Assembly: GCF_040954645.1 (NCBI RefSeq)
Contig: NC_092808.1
Coordinates: 19,349,383 to 19,413,382, forward strand
Direction: 5' to 3'
Length of the DNA stretch: 64,000 bases
Origin: Diabrotica undecimpunctata
Lineage: Eukaryota; Arthropoda; Insecta; Coleoptera; Chrysomelidae
In this document: positions 52,076 to 62,269 of the stretch, one piece after another
Layout: every line of letters begins with the position of its first letter
Position numbering within the stretch: position 1 is the first letter of the stretch
Position numbers and translations under genes: made by a program
The notes under the pieces: generated by a model
Told to the model about the DNA's origin: nothing
The model's database searches: none
Seen by the model: only the letters and a program-made list of their open reading frames with translations

Positions 52076-52645
52076 ATGTGATATTAACCTCCTTAGTATT
52101 GCTTTGGTTGTAGACTTCTAATATTGTAGGCAACTTTATGCTGTCAGTGTTTGACAGAAGTCACTGTCACTGCCACCTTATATCCTAGGTTTTGCTTCAT
52201 CATTTCAATTTAATCAACATAATTTATATTTAAATGGGAATAAGCCACAATTAAAGGTTAAAATACGTTTATTGACGTTTCAATTTTCACTTCGGAAATC
52301 GTTCTCAAAATACAAACATTAGTAAATTAAACAAATTTTGTTTTTTTTACTAATGTTTGTATTTTGAGAACGATTTCCGAAGTGGAAATTGAAACGTCAA
52401 TAAACGTATTTTAACCTTTAATTGTGGCTTATTCCCATTTAAATATAAATTAATTTAAAATGCCACAAGAAAATAGCTTCAGAACAATATTAATCAACAT
52501 AAATTGTACATATAATGTTAACAAAAACAATAGAAATTAATATGGCAGTGACAGTGACTTCTGTCAAACACTGACAGCATAAAGTTGCTTACAATATTAG
52601 AAGTCTACAGCCAAAGCAATACTAAGGAGGTTAATATCACATCAT
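52076..52645 (-). mobile_element. LTR-like palindrome with about 97-bp inverted ends
   Basis: Both ends read TGATGTGATATTAACCTCCT inwards (from 52076 on + and from 52645 on -), and the inverted match continues for about 97 bp with a couple of mismatches. On the - strand it directly follows a Ty3/gypsy pol stop and a purine run (GGGAGAA), the position of a 3' LTR, and the unit begins TG and ends CA. A separate 267-bp hairpin element is inserted inside it (52223-52489); without that insert and one target copy it is about 290 bp. An alternative reading, a piggyBac-type MITE with TTAA at 52084-52087 and 52631-52634, explains the polypurine context less well. Confidence 0.55.
52223..52489. mobile_element. 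Hairpin/SINE-like insertion with 13-bp target duplication
   Basis: Flanked by an exact 13-bp duplication TTAATCAACATAA (52210-52222 and 52490-52502). About 100-bp inverted arms (about 52225-52320 and 52356-52450) carry ATTTCC-GAAGT-GGAAAT followed by GAAAC (52373-52395), near ATAAACG. The 3' end AAAATGCCACAAGAAAATAG then CTTCAGAACA is shared with 47205-47364, which retains only part of the arms. The motif order recalls the stem II and GAAAC core of hammerhead ribozymes, but the CTGANGA box is degenerate (TTGAGAA). Confidence 0.75.
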
Positions 52646-52917
52646 TCTCCCACACTATAATCTTCCAAATACCGTGGTAACTGACGAATTCTTTCAGATC
52701 TTCTAGGTAGTGCTGAAGGAGGCGATAAGCTCTGTTGTCTCCTGCCAGGGGCTGCATGTTTTGCGTGGTTGTATTGGATGAGGAATCATTAAGACTCGAA
52801 TGTAACTCATGTGGGTCTTCTACGAACACTGATTCTTGACCTGGTATCTCTAGTATTTCCCCTTCACCTCGTTTAACAAAAGAGTATTCAGGATTTGAAT
52901 CTCTAAAGAAGTGGCGC
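52646..52917 (-). mobile_element. Ty3/gypsy pol C-terminal end
   Basis: The - frame ends LPRRSERIRQLPRYLEDYSV followed by GE and stop, a tail typical of insect gypsy polyproteins just before the 3' LTR. Upstream it loses similarity at about 52917, where the DNA switches to an oppositely oriented pol segment. Confidence 0.65.
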
Positions 52918-53366
52918 CATTTTCTTATAGGGAAGCCTTTCAAAATCATTACTGATCAAAAGTCTGTAACATTTATGTTCAACACGAAGCATTCCAGCAA
53001 GATTAAAAATGAGAAAATACAAAGATGGCGACTTGAATTGGCACCTTATAAATATGACATTGTGTATCGACCAGGAAAAGACAACCAAGCAGCGGATGCT
53101 TTATCGCGCATCTGCTCTGATGCTACTACCACGGCGGCAGGTGCATCAAAACTCAAGTCACTTCACACTGCACTTTGTCATCCAGGAGTAACACGTATGT
53201 TTCATGGGATAAAATCAAAGAATTTGCCTTCTCTCTCAATGAAGTCAAGACTATGACTCGTGACTGTGGGGTATGTGCTAAAATTAAGCTGAGGTACTTT
53301 AAGAACGAGGGGCTTTTTCCAAAGCTTATAAAAGCCACATCTCCCTTCGAACGCCTTAGTATTGAG
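52918..53366 (+). mobile_element. Ty3/gypsy RNase H to integrase segment, inverted relative to its neighbour
   Basis: The + frame reads KPFKIITDQKSVTFMFNTKH and IQRWRLELAPYKYDIVYRPG followed by KDNQAADALSRI, the end of gypsy RNase H. Then come LHTALCHPGVTRMFHGIKSK and, after a frameshift, CGVCAKIKLRYFKNEG (integrase zinc finger) and ATSPFERLSIEF, where it stops at about 53366. The integrase catalytic core is missing. With the - segment at 52646-52917 it makes a head-to-head inverted arrangement. Confidence 0.75.
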
Positions 53367-54255
53367 TTTGTAAATTATGCCTTTCGTTTCTTTCCCGATA
53401 TTTTTATTTCTCCAAATTGTTTCGTTTAGGCAGCCTGCGGCTCTGTTTGCTCTATTCACTTGATCTTCCACTTCGGTTTCGAGCTTTCCGTAGCTAGATA
53501 ATGTGATGCCTAGATATTTAAACTCCATCACTTGTTCTATTATCTGACCTTCCAGCTCCAATTTACATCTTAGTAAATTTGCTGTTATAACCATGCATTT
53601 TGTCTTTGTTGGGGAAATTAACATGTTAAATTTTCTGGCGGTTATATTAAATTGGTGCAGCATATGTTGTAAATCATCTTCACTTTGAGAGAGTAGTATT
53701 GCGTCGTCTGCATAGCAGATTATTTTAAGTTGGTTTTCTCCCATTTGGTATCCTTTTTTAGTTCTTACTTTTTTTATTATTTCGTCCATAATCAGGTTGA
53801 ACATTAGAGGACTCAGGGAATCTCCCTGTCTTATCCCATTGCCAGCTTCAATAGGGTCGGTTAGTTCTTCTTCTACTTTTACTTTTATTGTGTTGTTTTG
53901 GTAGATATTTTTGATCGTTTTGATTATTCCTAGACGTATGTCTCTTGCATTCAGTAAGTGGATAACGTCTTTTAATTTTATCCGGTCAAATGCCTTTGTA
54001 AGATCCACGAAACATGATATGCCGGTTTGTTGTATTCTAATGACTTCTCTTGCACTTGCCTCATTATAAATATAGTGTCGGTGCATGATCTTCCCGACTT
54101 AAAACCTTGTTGTTCTTCTGCTAGTGTTATAACTTCATTCAATTTATTTGTTATCACTTTGGTTGTTAATTTGAGTGTTGTGTTTAATAAATTAATTCCT
54201 CTGTAATTTTCCGGGTCCGATTTGTCTCCCTTTTTGAAGCGAGGTATTAGGATGA
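53367..54255 (-). mobile_element. LINE RT fragment (same family as 15945-16625)
   Basis: On - from about 54255: ILIPRFKKGDKSDPENYRGI, then after a frameshift FVDLTKAFDRIKLKDVIHLL, GNGIRQGDSLSPLMFNLIMD, ICYADDAILLSQSEDDLQHM and TIWRNKNIGKETKGIIYKLN. RT boxes are complete, including the catalytic YADD. Both ends are abrupt: into a gypsy fragment at 53366 and into a pogo fragment at 54256. The C-terminal and 3' parts are missing. Confidence 0.8.
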
Positions 54256-54570
54256 AATTACTTATTGAAGAAAAAGAACAAAAGAAGGCAATGAGCCAAA
54301 AAACTAAAACCTATTATATGAATGAATTAAAATCGTTAAAAAAGGGAAAAACGTGAAGGTACCATCGAAAAGCAGAAATATTTCCCAAGAAAGTGATACA
54401 AGTCAAAGTTAAGAGGAAGTCGAATATAAAGAGGAATCCTTAAACATGGAAATGGATAAAGAAAATTTTATGCTGGATCAAGATTCGAATATTCCAATAA
54501 CAGAAGGAATATTTGTGCTCATACGGTTTCCTGGTAGAATAGACTATGTTGGAAAAGTTACAGGTAACAA
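54256..54570 (+). mobile_element. pogo/Tigger-like C-terminal fragment
   Basis: A lysine-rich region is followed by ITEGIFVLIRFPGRIDYVGK and VTG, which resembles the C-terminal VGDYVLVKFxxKKxxYYVGxI module of Tigger/Jerky-type proteins. It probably belongs to the same original element as 51605-52075, the gypsy and LINE pieces lying between them. Confidence 0.45.
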
Positions 54571-54792
54571 TATAGCTATAATACCTCGTATTATTGCATA
54601 TTTTTTAATTTTTCTTTTAATTACCGAAGTTAAAATACAGGATAAAGAGTTCAAAGTGCTGTGTTTGATTAGTGTCTGTTATAAGAAAGCCAGATGTGGT
54701 ATTTGTGCTTCCAGATCCAGACAATGCAACATTATTAAATTTGGTATAAAATTTTCGGGACTCAATGTTCGATAAGGAAACTGAAATACCCT

Positions 54793-54831
54793 TGTCTCAC
54801 TGTGTACTGTATACAGGTACACAGTGAGACA
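54793..54831. repeat. Perfect 15-bp hairpin
   Basis: TGTCTCACTGTGTAC (54793-54807) is repeated in reverse complement at 54817-54831 with a 9-nt loop. No T-tract or gene context explains it. Confidence 0.8.
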
Positions 54832-54839
54832 GTTTTCAT

Positions 54840-55983
54840 GAAAAAAAAAATAAACACTTGTTCACAATTTGTGTTAGGATTTTTTTAGTTTTAATCTATT
54901 GTGTTGTTGGTGCAAATAGGCATCTAAACCGCAGTTAAGGAATTCAATTAAATTTTTGAAATTTCCGAGTTCTATTTGAATAGATAGACCGACCGCACTT
55001 CCTGATAGACCGACCTAACTATGTAATTCAAAGACCTTAAAATTTTCTAAATAACCTTAAAGCATTACTTAATAAAAATTTTATTCCGGACAATTTATTA
55101 GGTTACTTAAAATGTAAAAACATGTTAAGTACACACAAATTAAATTGTTACAAATGTCACAAAAATATTGCTAGTAACCTTCGGATGGATGCAACTTTGT
55201 TCTTAAATATTAAAAAAAATAATCTTTCATTTAATACATTCAGATAAATATTGTTTTGGCATATTCCAATTTTTTCAAAGTCTTTAGAAATTTATCTTCT
55301 TATGATAATAAAATTTTCTTATCTTTTTCTTTTCCGTACGAAGAGTCTCTAAGTTATTACACTTCAATGTCTTTTTCTACGACTACCTGCTTCGATTATT
55401 GTCGTCGAGGCACATATTGTTCAGACCTTTTAAAACGATTATCTCTAATACAAAAGCTTTAGAGATTCACTCACATTCAAAGCCATATATCGACAGAGTT
55501 GAAAATGGAAAAAGTCATCACAAAACAATATTTTAATTATTGATCAAAAAGAAACTAAGAGCTTGCCGGCTGGAGATTCTCGGCTAGATTCCGTCGCAGA
55601 TAAAGTCTCTTTTTTGAACAAAAGAAACGTAACAATGATATATAGATAGATCAGACATCAGCTTTGCACTTAAAACCATTGGCAGAGTGAATGGTTGGAT
55701 GTAAGAGTGGAATCAAAAGGATCTTTCGCTATTGATATGTAGTTGATGGATATGAGTAAAAATGTGATTAACGAATATTTATTAATTAAAATAAGTTAAA
55801 ACGGACGCCTTTAATTTATAGATTAGTATCTGTATATTTTATAATTCTAAAAATGCTTATATAGGTATATTCGCAAGATGTTTAACGACTGTGTAAGTTT
55901 TTCGTTGTCTTGAACATCGTTTTGCCAGTATCTAATTTTTCACGAATTAAAAAAAAATTTCTGCGAACATTTTGACTATGGCT
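54840..55983. other. Unclassified AT-rich DNA
   Basis: No coding similarity recognised on either strand. A short repeated phrase GATAGACCGACC occurs twice near 54980-55015. Confidence 0.4.
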
Positions 55984-55996
55984 ATAGCTTTAGTTA

Positions 55997-57539
55997 TGTC
56001 ATAAGAAATAGGTCCATATATTACAAAAGAAGAAATATTGCACGCATTAAAAACAATGAAGAGCGGGAAAAGCCCTGGACCTGATATGCTTTCTATAGAA
56101 ATCCTAAAAATTTTAGATGAGAAGCACATTGATGTTTTAGTGACACTTTTGAACCAAATTTATAGTTCAGGCGTATTACCCAAAGAGTGGTTAACATCTA
56201 TTTTTATTTGTCTCCATAAAAAGAAAAACGCAAGAGAATGCAGCGATTACCGCACCATTAGCTTAATGTCTCATACTCTAAAGTTACTACTTAAAGTCAT
56301 CCATAACCGAATATATTACAAACTGGACATAGACGTTAATAATACACAATTTGGTTTCCGCAAAGGCCTAGGAACACGTGAAGCTCTTTTTTTACTTAAT
56401 ATACTAATACAAAGATGCCTGGACGTCAATCAAGATATATACGCATGTTTTATTGACTATAATAAAGCATTCGATAAAGTACGACATAAACATTTAATGA
56501 ATGTCCTGAAATCAAAGAAGATTGACTACAACGACCTCAGGATCATATCAAATTTATACTATAAACAGCGAGCAAAAGTACGTGTTAACGAACAGCTGTC
56601 AGAAGAAATTGAAATTAGATGTGGAGTAAGACAGGGATGCGTATTGTCGCCAATTCTTTTCAACGCCTACTCCGAAGAGGTCCTGAAAAAAGCTCTTGAG
56701 GGTGAAACAGCTGGAATAAAGGTAAATGGAGTTCCCATTAACAACATTAGATATGCGGACGACACTGTGATTTTAGCCGAAAACATTGAAGATCTTCAGA
56801 GACTGGTGACCAGAATAGCAGAGTATGGAAAAGAGTATGGTCTAACAATGAATGTCAAGAAGACGAAATTTATGAGAATATCGAAAACTCAAAGAAATAA
56901 CGAGAATCTTCTAATAAACGAAACCAACGTCGAACAAGTGGACAAATATGCATACCTGGGAACAATGATTAACTCCACAAATGATTACAATCAGGAGATA
57001 AAAATAAGAATAGAAAAGGCTAGAGCAAATTTCAACAAAATGAGAAGAGTCCTATGTACCAGGGATTTAAAATTGGAACTAAGAGTTAGGTTGACGAGGT
57101 GCTATGTTTTTTCGACCTTATTTTATGGAATGGAATCTTGGACCTTGAATGCTACATCAATGAAAAAACTGGAATCATTTGAGCTGTGGGTGTACAGAAG
57201 AATTCTGAAAATATCATGGACAGAACACGTCACAAACAAAGAGGTTCTGAGAAGGATGAACAAAGAAATGGAAATTTTAAATTCAATAAAAACAAAAAAA
57301 ATGGAATATCTCGGACATATTACACGTGGAGAGAAATACACCTTGCTCCAACTGATCATGCAGGGAAAGATCCAAGGAAAGAGAAGCATAGGGAGGCGTA
57401 GAATGTCATGGCTGCGCAACCTGATAGAGTGGTACGGATGTACATCAAATGAACTTTTCAGAGCAGCCGTCTCAAAAGTTCGAATAGCTATGATGATTGC
57501 CGACCTCCGCCGCGGAGATGGCACTTGAAGAAGAAGAAG
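55997..57539 (+). mobile_element. 5'-truncated RTE-like LINE with 13-bp target duplication and open RT frame
   Basis: A 1543-bp insert is flanked by an exact 13-bp duplication ATAGCTTTAGTTA (55984-55996 and 57540-57552). It starts inside the coding region, carries one uninterrupted RT frame to 57528, and ends in a GAAGAAGAAGAAG tail. The exact duplication and intact frame imply a young insertion. Confidence 0.92.
56005..57528 (+). CDS. RTE-like reverse transcriptase, N-terminally truncated, 507 codons
   Basis: The frame is open from 56005 (after a TAA at 56002) to TGA at 57526-57528. RT boxes in order: GKSPGPDMLSIEILK, KNARECSDYRTISLMSHTLK, TQFGFRKGLGTREALFLLNI, ACFIDYNKAFDKVRH (catalytic Asp), GVRQGCVLSPILFNAYSEEV, RYADDTVILAENIEDLQRLV (catalytic YADD), then KYAYLGTMI, LFYGMESWTL, FELWVYRRILKISWTEHVTN and MSWLRNLIEWYGCTSNELFR. 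The upstream endonuclease is missing because of 5' truncation, and no natural start codon is implied. All catalytic residues are present. Confidence 0.88.
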   Translation, partial: EIGPYITKEEILHALKTMKSGKSPGPDMLSIEILKILDEKHIDVLVTLLNQIYSSGVLPKEWLTSIFICLHKKKNARECSDYRTISLMSHTLKLLLKVIHNRIYYKLDIDVNNTQFGFRKGLGTREALFLLNILIQRCLDVNQDIYACFIDYNKAFDKVRHKHLMNVLKSKKIDYNDLRIISNLYYKQRAKVRVNEQLSEEIEIRCGVRQGCVLSPILFNAYSEEVLKKALEGETAGIKVNGVPINNIRYADDTVILAENIEDLQRLVTRIAEYGKEYGLTMNVKKTKFMRISKTQRNNENLLINETNVEQVDKYAYLGTMINSTNDYNQEIKIRIEKARANFNKMRRVLCTRDLKLELRVRLTRCYVFSTLFYGMESWTLNATSMKKLESFELWVYRRILKISWTEHVTNKEVLRRMNKEMEILNSIKTKKMEYLGHITRGEKYTLLQLIMQGKIQGKRSIGRRRMSWLRNLIEWYGCTSNELFRAAVSKVRIAMMIADLRRGDGT

Positions 57540-57891
57540 ATAGCTTTAGTTAGACTATGAAGAAGTCATGAAATTTCGTGCTAAAGTAGTAGGTACCTAC
57601 ATATTCAATAATAAATCTAACACAAATTCTGAACCGCATTTTCGACAAAAATGTATCTGTCAGTATACCTATTGTTTTTGTAGTGTATCTACACTGTTAA
57701 TAATATCCTAAAAATAAATCAGGTCTTGCTTTTTACACACGATGATACATAGAAGCGATACATTTAAGTTATTGTATCATGTTACATACAGTGCTAGTAA
57801 CATGTCCCCTCCACCTTCGTATCTTTTGAATGGTTATACTTATAATAGTGAAATTTAGAGGGAGGAAATAAACGAATGTAGGCTCCTAACA

Positions 57892-58420
57892 AGTGCTTTT
57901 ATGCATACAAAGACTTAATGAAAAGTAAGTTACTGAATCGTGAGTCTAAGCTTAGAATCTACAAAACAGTAATTAGACCAGTGGTCACATATAGATGTGA
58001 AATGTGGACCCCCTCAACCACTGATGAAAATCAACTGAGAATATTTGAGCGCAAAATACTAAGGAGGATATTTGGACCAACCCAATGCAGCAATGGTTCG
58101 TGGAGAATTAAAATGGCGAGCTGGATGAACTAATGCAGAGCGCAGATATTGTTAGATTTGTCACAAAGACTAAACTGCTTGGTCACCTAGAAAGAATGCC
58201 AGATAATCCAGTTGTAAAAGTAGTCCAGAGATGGAAGCCCCAAGGAAACAGAACAAGAGGAAGGCCCCGTAAAAGATGGATAGACGACGTAGAGAGGGAT
58301 CTTAAAACCATGAACATCAGGCAGTGGCGAAGGAAAGTATCCGACAGGGCAGAATGGAAGAATATTGTTAAGCAGGCCAAGACTCACAAAGGGTTGTAGC
58401 GCCATTAGAAGAAGAAGAAG
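57892..58420 (+). mobile_element. 5'-truncated LINE insertion with 12-bp target duplication
   Basis: Flanked by AGGCTCCTAACA at 57880-57891 and 58421-58432. Two + frames encode the LINE C-terminus: LRIYKTVIRPVVTYRCEMWT, FERKILRRIFGP, then after a frameshift LLGHLERMPDNPVVKVVQRW, RGRPRKRWIDDVERDLKTMN and NIVKQAKTHKGL. The 3' end is a GAAGAAGAAG run. The C-terminus resembles that at 43819-44088 but is a different subfamily. Confidence 0.88.
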
Positions 58421-58734
58421 AGGCTCCTAACACGTGACGTAATAGTGATAGATGACGTTACAAAGACACTGTGGCCGATAATTTTAAATGGGACCTTATG
58501 GCAAGTGATATCTCGTTTGAAAGGTATTGAACATACCTATTTAATCATACTAATTTTGTTTGGCCTTAATCTTTTTTGGACGGACTTTTTTTGTTTATAT
58601 TAAATGGTGAATAATTTATTTTAAGGACATATTAGGACAAAATGAGACAAAATAAAGGTTTTTTATATGTACCTATATCTCTACTTGAAAAAAAAAAGGT
58701 GGTACCATGTGGAACTACTAGGCCACAACGAAAA

Positions 58735-61135
58735 AATTATTCAGGATGAAATGAAATGAAACAATTTTTGTTTTCAGATAGGCATAAACCTACATCACAT
58801 GTAGTCCAGTGCCATCTTGTACGATGAGGAAATACCTTGGTACTGCAGTATGTACAACGTACTTTGGATCCATGCTGAGACATATGGGCTGCTTTGTCAA
58901 TTCTTATTTCTAGAGGAACTTGCTTTTTGAACCTGTTACTGGTGCTTGGTTTGTCCATGGCCCTTCTTCGAAATTTAGGCATTTGTTATTTGCTCCAATC
59001 AAACCGGTGGCCACAGCAAGTTTAAATTCCTTCAAATACATTCTTGTACTAGTTGTTAAGTGTTGGAAAATTATATATGAATTTTGGAATGTTAGGTCAA
59101 CAAAATGGACAAAAATTCTATGCCATCACTTTTTGGATTTTCTATCCAATTCGTAGCAAGATACTAACATATCAGACTTACCTACAAAACACATATATTT
59201 TTTTTTTTATTTACAAAATTGCTTCAACCACTAGGGGTTATTAGCATGGTACAATAAGTTACATAAATGTTAATGTTACACTATATTTTGTGAAGTAGTC
59301 TTGCATTTTGTAAAAAGTTTATAGTTTTGTCATTATTGAAGCCGTTTAAGCACTCTTTGGATGAAGTGGGTAATCCAGCTTGAAGTCGTTCTAGGGTGTA
59401 CAAAGGGCAGTCCACTAGCACATGGTCCACTGTATTTACACAATCACAACTGTAGCACATGGGAATTTGTTCTTTACTTAGAAGGTAATCGTGTGTTAAC
59501 TTCGTATGGCCTATACGTAATCTAGAGATGCATACTTGGTCTCGTCGCCTAAATGGGAGTTTGTATACAGCTACCTCTTGCTTAATGTTTTTAATGGATG
59601 TCTCTGAATTGTTCCAGTGTAGTTGCCATTCCTCGCTTATTTTGTTTCTAAAATATTGCTTCAGGTCGCTATAAACGCATTTAGTGAATAATGTTGATTG
59701 TGGATTTTCTGCTGCTTCCCTGGCCAACTGATCAGCTTTTTCGTTTCCAGTTATACCACAGTGTGACGGAACCCAAAGGAATTTAACAAATCGGTCGTTT
59801 TCTTGACATTTCATTAGTTCTGACTTTATAAGCAATAGAATGGGATGGTTTGTATATAACTGTTTCATAGAGCTGAGAGCACTTAAAGAGTCAGTTATTA
59901 TCAAAGAGTTTTGTATGTTTTTATTATTTACAAATGTTATTGCTTGCAAAATAGCAAGAAGTTCTGCGGAAAATATGGTTGATCGTAGGGAAAGTGAGAA
60001 GGAGTAGTCTTGGTAAACACATATATTTGTTGTAATCTTTTACTAATTGCTTGCAATTAATTTCCACTGATGTCCCATCCGTTTGTTTCGTATTCACAGT
60101 GACATTTATTTTCAGGTTTGTCAAAGTTGCTTAGAAAATGAATGGGTTTTTTATCCATCCATTGCAAAGCTAGCACGTCATCTTCACTCATTCTCCAGTT
60201 TGTGTCACCCCTTTTTATCTTTTTATTGGTTTTTAATTTCATTTGGAAACTTCTATCTTTTCGAGCTGTTCCAGTGAGTAGATCTTGCCTTTTAGCAAGT
60301 GGCGTTGTAATGCAAAAAAATTAAAATAGTTATCGAAATAAACTTCATAATATTTTCCAACTAAATCTCTTTTATTACTCTTGCCCCGAGGATCTTTTAC
60401 TTTTCCGGTCTATATTTGGAATAAAACATATCCTGACTGATCAGCACATACCCATACTTTATAACCCCTTTTTATGGACTTCATTGGCATATATTGGCGT
60501 AAACTACTTCATCCCTTGAACCGTATCATCGATTCATCTATTGTTTGTTGCATGCTGGAATAAAATGAACTTATGTAAGTGGTTGAAAGTTCCTCTAGCG
60601 ATGGCTGCCAAATCTGTCACGCGACATACATGAAGAAATAAACTAATCCCTGAGAGCAAAATTGGCAGACCAGAAATCTCTATAACTGGGCAACTTTTTC
60701 ACTCCCATGAAAAGGTTTATTCCCAAAAACACTTTATTTCTTGTATGTTGTTCTGTTATTTTTTTGGACTACGTATAAATTCGTTTGAAAAACAAGTGTA
60801 TTCAACAGGTTCTCACTAAACAAATGAAGGAAGAAATCAAGGGGAGTCTCTAAAGTATCAGGAACGTTTGGTCCAACGTTTTCTAGGAAAGGACGGAGTT
60901 GATGGGCAATATTTAGGTCGGTGGTCAATTTTAACTCATCAAGAATAATCGTCTTCACTATCATAGTCACTGTCGTGCGAATTTTCTTCATTCATCGTTT
61001 TGTTCATCTAAAACAACTTGCTCCAAAGTCATGTCGATATCTTCATCCTCGTTCTCATCAGATTCAGATAGGTCAGATCCCTCCGATGGTATCTCCCTTA
61101 GTAAATCGTAAGCGACATTACTTGTAATTTTACTT
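58735..61135 (-). mobile_element. piggyBac transposase gene remnant, split by a LINE
   Basis: On -, 61135 down to 60029 carries the N-terminal part (ETPLDFFLHLFSENLLNTLV, then MPMKSIKRGYKVWVCADQSG, KRDLVGKYYEVYFDNYF and VLALQWMDKKPIHFLSNF) across several frameshifts. After the inserted LINE (59201-60014), 59186 down to 58735 continues with SDMLVSCYELDRKSKK, FVHFVDLTFQNSYIIFQHL and EFKLAVATGLIG, then the Cys-rich C-terminus RCTYCSTK...CDVGLCLSENKNCF. Order and orientation agree, so this was one piggyBac gene. TTAA-bounded ends were not identified. Confidence 0.8.
59201..60014 (-). mobile_element. 5'-truncated LINE with RNase H domain, 14-bp target duplication
   Basis: An 814-bp insert flanked by AAACACATATATTT (59187-59200 and 60015-60028). 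On - a 222-codon frame (59281-59949) reads ITDSLSALSSMKQLYTNHPI and FVKFLWVPSHCGITGNEKAD, the RNase H domain of I/Jockey-related LINEs with its WVPSHCGITGNEKAD core, and a C-terminal zinc-knuckle-like CYSCDCVNTVDHVLVDC. The 3' end is A-rich. It interrupts the piggyBac gene. Confidence 0.88.
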
Positions 61136-61416
61136 TAATTAAGACGTCTTTTCATTTTGGAATTCTGTAACAAAACATACCTATTACTTACCGATCGGCG
61201 TAGTGGCACCTATTGGAACCACCAATCAAAATTCACTTGGTTATCTAAGCAGTTCATAAAGACCCAATACGTAATAATACATAATATAATACATACCTTT
61301 TATCAGTAGAAGAATGTTTGTTTATTTACAACAATATATGTATAACCTCACTTTCATTCACTTGTGAGCGCATCAAACATAGACATATAATACAAGAAAA
61401 ACTGACTGCTACAGTC

Positions 61417-61596
61417 GCGTTCCCCCAGTGCGGCAGAGAAAACTGACGCAAAGCAGTCCGTGCATCTCTGTTTATTGAGCCAGATTTATCGACCACGTGA
61501 CCTTCTCATTTATGTCACGTGGATAAATCTAGCAAATTAGAAAGAGATGCAGGGACTGCTTTGCGTCAGTTTCTTTGTCGCACTGTGAGAACGGGC
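61417..61596. repeat. Foldback MITE-like element
   Basis: The arms about 61417-61500 and 61512-61596 are reverse complements: CAGTGCGGCAGAGAAAACTG, GACGCAAAGCAGTCC, GCATCTCT and AGATTTATC-ACGTGA recur inverted. The short spacer and CAGTG-like ends suggest a small non-autonomous DNA element. An 8-bp target duplication is not evident. Confidence 0.65.
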
Positions 61597-61839
61597 TGGT
61601 ATTTCAACGATAAGTCTAATGGCGCCAAATGTATAATGTTCACTATGCATAACTGCTCCTAGAATTTTGTAATCGCGTGGTAGGTGAAATACACGACGTA
61701 TACATCGCTTTCCGTCTGGTGGTCCCAGCGTATGACTAATCGGGCAGTAGGAAAAAATTTGTTTAAAGGTAGTTGAAGTTTTTCAATTCTCTAGTTGTTT
61801 TTACTTTGCTAAGTTTTTGCAAAAGTTGAATGTAATTTC

Positions 61840-62240
61840 TTTGCAAAACGTTGAACTTTTTTCAAAAATATTCTGATGTTATGGTCAAATATAAATTTTC
61901 TCCTGACAGAATCGTTAATATTGATGAAACTGGTATTTCTACAGTCATACAAGCATCAAGAGTTATATCAAAAACCAACAAGAAGCAAGGGATCAACGTG
62001 TTTCGGTAAAAATGGGAACATTCGTCACTTTCTGTGGAATTATAAGCGCCACAGTTGGGTATGCAACAGGATCAGGGTGGATGTCAACAACCATATTTAT
62101 CAAATTATTGGAAAATATTCAGAAACATATGCATATTACTCGTAAAAATCTTGTTCTCTTGTTGAAAAACACCTACATCGGAGTGTACGGCCCGTTTAAA
62201 TCTAGGTGCAAGTCAGCCTTCAGTAACTTCATTTGATCGA
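61840..62240 (+). mobile_element. pogo/Tigger-like transposase remnant
   Basis: The + frames read KFSPDRIVNIDETGISTVIQ (first catalytic Asp), then MGTFVTFCGIISATVGYATG and SGWMSTTIFIKLLENIQKHM, then IGVYGPFKSRCKSAFSNF. These are DDE_1 blocks in the right order with internal deletions, including loss of the second Asp block. A different subfamily from 51605-52075. Confidence 0.7.
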
Positions 62241-62269
62241 ATCTTGGCAAAGCATTGCTATGCTTTGTG

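Noticed and set aside
52084..52634. piggyBac MITE bounded by TTAA
   Set aside because: The inverted match extends 8 bp outside both TTAA sites to TGATGTGA, and the unit sits at a gypsy 3' LTR position, so an LTR reading fits better; kept as an alternative.
57123..57524. 133-codon - frame
   Set aside because: Antisense shadow of the RT ORF 56005-57528.
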